This document shows positions 61,092 to 64,000 of a stretch of 64,000 nt of DNA, piece by piece; the stretch's first letter is position 1; the number at the start of each line of letters is the position of its first letter. The stretch is from Solea solea. Its lineage: Eukaryota > Chordata > Actinopteri > Pleuronectiformes > Soleidae. The notes under the pieces are model-generated. The model worked only from the letters and a program-made list of their open reading frames with translations, ran no database searches and had not been told where the DNA came from. The translations under genes were made by a program, and so were the position numbers. The stretch spans positions 8,877,485-8,941,484 of the forward strand of contig NC_081146.1 of assembly GCF_958295425.1 (NCBI RefSeq), written 5' to 3'.

Positions 61092-63644
61092 TCAGATGAC
61101 CGTCACCTCCCGGCTCTTCCTCTTGATGCAGTCCAGTGTCAAACTCCGGGTACCACCTTTGCGTCCCCCCTCGCCCAGCTGCGGTGATGGAGGTGGACCT
61201 GATTCATTTATTGCCTGAGCTGAATGTAGAGACAGACTCAAAGTATGTAAGGACGCCTCCCTCTGTTGGGGTCTTGTTGGCTTGGTGTGTTGCTCCCGCT
61301 GGGATGTCGATGCTCCTTGATGCTGGTCTCTGGCTGTTTGGTCAACAGGATGCTGACTCTTGTGCGGCTGCAGGTCTCTGAGGAGCTCCAACAGTTCTCT
61401 CTTTTCCAGCTCTGCTTCCGCCAACTCCTGTCTCCTCAGACGCTCTGCTCCCAACAGAGCTCGCATGTCACACATCACACGTGACAGCTGGCCCTGCAGT
61501 GAGCAGACATGAGATTACTCAGTTTACATCACCATGGAGTACATTTAAAAACTGTTCTGTGTTAGTAAGAGATGGACAAAGCATTTATGTCCTAAACGTT
61601 AAGTGTAACGGTCACACTGGAGCGTTACATATTAAAGCTACAGTGTCATATTAAGTAGGGTTTATTGGCAGCAAATGATTATACTTCCCATAAGTAAGTG
61701 CAGTAAAGTCTATAACATATGACAGCACAAACAATTACCAGTTTTGGGATTATTAAAGTATTTCTACCTGTCATTACTTTGATATATAAACTGTTGGGTT
61801 TGTGTTGTCTTAGAATAAGTGCCTTGAGGAGGCCACCATGTTGCTCCAGCAGCCCAAAGGGACAAACCAGTGCTTTTTGTGTTTTTAAGTAAAAACCTAC
61901 TATACAAACGAAGAACAACTCCACTCGCATAAACTTGACCAACAAAGGAGGAGGAGACAGAAGAGAGAGTGGCGAGTGTTGCAGTTGCAGGAATAAAATG
62001 TGACCTTGAGCTCCTCCACCTCGCTCTTCAGCTGCGACTCTTTCTGCACCATGTGTCTCCTCTGTGAGTCCAACCGCGACTCCATCTCTCGTCTCACCTC
62101 CTCTAACTTGCACAGCATCTCAGCCCTACCATAAACGTTAAATGAGACCAACATTAGGATGAGCAGACTTAATTTAGCTTTAGATTTTTTCCCTAAACAG
62201 ACAGACACACGCACACCTGAGAATCTCCACTTCAGTGCGTAGCTCTGCCACACAGTTATGTTGAGACTGATCAGCGGAGAGGAGAGTGTGGCCGCAGCCA
62301 TTGGGACACACTCTGCTGCGGAAATTACATTCTGACATGTGGGCCTCCAAACCCCGCCTCTCCACCTGTACAGGACAACCTGAGAGGAAAGAGGTGCAGT
62401 GATACATGAGCAAACATTATATACAGTCCCTGACAAAAGTCTTGTCACTTATCCATTTTGTAGAAAAAACAGCTCATAACCTAACTTTGAATTAATCCAT
62501 TGGTTTTAGAAATGGCTCATATGAAAGTTAAAACCCTCCCAAATCATGTTCAATATACTAAAATAAATTTACTTCACTGAAGAAAGATTGATCATTTAAT
62601 GAACACAAAAAGGTCAGATTTTGGCAAGACAAAAGTTTTGTCGCCTACAGAGAGTAATGTGAAAATTGAACAAATAATTTACTTCAAATACAAAAATATG
62701 CTGCATAACATCAGTAAATTAAGTAGTGGTGCTGTGAGATCAATATTTAATATCTTGTATGACTTCCATGAGCTTAAAGGACTGCATCCATGCGGTTCGA
62801 CAATGATTCATACAATTTATTGATGATTACCTTAAAAAAGCTGAAACTGACTGCTTGTGAGGGCACACTAGTTTGAAAATCAAGAGAAAATGACCAAAAG
62901 ATAGATTTTTTTAACTTTATAAGACACAAGAAACTGACATATATATGCATATGTGTGTGTATATACGTGTATATGTGTACGTATATGTATACAGTATATA
63001 TACTATTTACTATAATCCTTTTCCTTTTTGGTGCATACAGATCACAGCAGTTATACACATTGATGAAAACATCAGGACAAATAACTGTATGTTGCTGTTT
63101 GTGTCTGTACGTGTAATTTTAAGCACAGCAAAAGGTCACTCTGCATGCACACACAGAGTCACTATACCTACCACAATGGAAACATATGTATTCACCACCT
63201 GCCAAGGACAGGCCACAGTGAGCACACAAGCACATGTTTGTCTACAATGTAAATACAGAAGCACACTTTGAAGTTGCTCATTAAAGAATGATGGGAAGTT
63301 GACCCTTGTTGCACTCTCTAAGGCAGCTTTGAGTCCTGAACAAGTCCCTTAGATGCAACAGTTTGCAGGGTAGCCATGACAACTAGGGCACCTGTGCCCC
63401 CCACCCCCCACAGGTGTCACATTACCTCTGCACAATTTAATCTCACAATAACTATCAAAGAAAGATAAGATGAGCAGCCTGCCAGTCAGTGTTAGGTGTC
63501 ATACCTATGTTAGAGCAGGACATGAAGGCAAACTCACACTCTTCCTCATGTGTGTGCAGGCTCTCCAGGGAACAGACCACATCACATCCCCGAGCTGCAT
63601 TCACACACCGGATCTGAAGGCGGTTCAGGTCATTACGCATGTAC
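61092..63644 (-). CDS. RING/TRAF-type zinc-finger protein, RNF151/NRDP1-like (partial, 3' part)
   Basis: Four exons on the - strand: 63644-63505, 62379-62217, 62125-62005 and 61493-61092 (TGA). They join in frame to about 275 codons. The first two encode a TRAF-type zinc-finger region with regularly spaced Cys/His (CVNAARGCDVVC, HTHEEECEF, CPNGCGHTLL, HNC). YMRNDLNRLQIRC just before it matches the linker after the RING finger in RNF41/NRDP1 and RNF151, so a RING exon is expected to the right of the window. The third and fourth exons form a coiled coil (LEEVRREMESRLDSQRRHM, AELEKRELLELLRDL). A Gln/Ser/Pro-rich segment follows, then a basic end, RKSREVTVI. Related proteins are E3 ubiquitin ligases. 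The last residues fit a class I PDZ ligand. I do not assign a symbol because the RING end is missing. Confidence 0.85.
62380..63504 (-). other. Intron of the TRAF-type zinc-finger gene
   Basis: A 1.1-kb intron holding a truncated Tc1-like element (62424-62830) and an AT/GT simple repeat near 62940-63003. Nothing else was recognised. Confidence 0.6.
62424..62830 (-). mobile_element. Truncated Tc1/mariner element
   Basis: Begins CAGTCCCTGACAAAAGTC right after a TA (62422-62423). GACAAAAGTCTTGTC at 62432-62446 is repeated as GACAAAAGTTTTGTC at 62628-62642. This paired direct-repeat arrangement is typical of Tc1 elements with IR/DR termini. The sequence continues into a part resembling the 3' end of a transposase gene on the - strand and then breaks off near 62830. 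No second terminus is present. Confidence 0.7.
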
Positions 63645-64000
63645 CTGTCACCAAACACAGAAATACTTCAAGAGAAAATAAACAGGGTATATTTAATGAT
63701 GCCACTCAATGGTAGGAACACAGAAACACAGAATCTAATCATTTGATCATCATTAAGTAATGTTAAGTGATGGGCCAAGAAGCATGAAGATGCCTTAATG
63801 ATTACTTCATGATTAGTTAATCGTGACGGTCAGGGTTAGTCCCATTAGTTAATGCTAACAAATCATTAAGTAATGATTAGTTAACATGAGGTAATTTCAA
63901 ATAACACACATTTGTCAAACAATACCAGTTCATTCTTTCTGCATCTGCAAAAAGGCCATTTTGACATGGACACTCATTGACACAGCAAAATGGGTGTGCA
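63645..64000. other. Right-edge intron with AT-rich palindromic repeat
   Basis: An intron upstream of the first visible exon of the TRAF-type gene. From about 63756 to 63895 it holds repeated and inverted TTAATGATTA/TAATCATTAA-type units (for example CATTAAGTAATGATTAGTTA). No exon was recognised up to the window end. Confidence 0.5.

Overview
The window is nuclear DNA from a ray-finned fish, probably a percomorph teleost. It carries compact vertebrate genes with many short GT-AG introns, abundant (CA)n microsatellites, Tc1/mariner elements, small inverted-repeat transposons and a tRNA-like SINE. Exon translations match vertebrate orthologues over their whole length. There are no operons, CRISPR arrays or prokaryotic features.

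Layout from left to right: (1) 1-4150, + strand, the last three coding exons of a FERM-PDZ tyrosine phosphatase, ptpn3, with its 3' UTR. (2) 6040-25960, + strand, a complete epb41l4b gene with a CpG-rich first exon. It has a short form ending in an alternative terminal exon at 20142-20262 (514 codons) and a long form ending at 25372 (775 codons). (3) 25961-28129, an intergenic stretch between convergent genes, holding a SINE. (4) 28130-42787, - strand, a complete esrp1, the epithelial splicing regulator with three RRMs. Its introns hold a near full-length Tc1-like transposon and two small inverted-repeat elements. (5) 42788-44330, a divergent promoter region. (6) 44331-60203, + strand, a complete virma in 27 coding exons. 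I count 1813 codons, close to my recollection of the human length of about 1812. (7) 61092-63644, - strand, the 3' part of a RING/TRAF-type zinc-finger protein like RNF151/NRDP1. Its RING exon lies beyond the right edge.

Two of the genes act on RNA: ESRP1 controls epithelial alternative splicing and VIRMA scaffolds the m6A methyltransferase complex. They sit head to head about 1.5 kb apart, as their human orthologues do on 8q22. PTPN3 and EPB41L4B are FERM-domain proteins of the membrane cortex and are neighbours on human 9q31. Finding both pairs side by side here is a linkage that differs from human.

I found no new biological system. The most informative signals concern splicing. esrp1 has tandem 5' splice sites 12 nt apart, at the position where I recall a four-residue isoform switch in mammals. 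It also has a stop-containing cassette exon that would switch its C-terminus, and a (CA)n-encoded His-Thr run inside coding sequence. epb41l4b has a terminal-exon switch and one apparent GC-AG intron. The Tc1-like copy in esrp1 has DD38E rather than DD34E catalytic spacing and a single frameshift. Exon coordinates were read by eye, using splice consensus and frame continuity.
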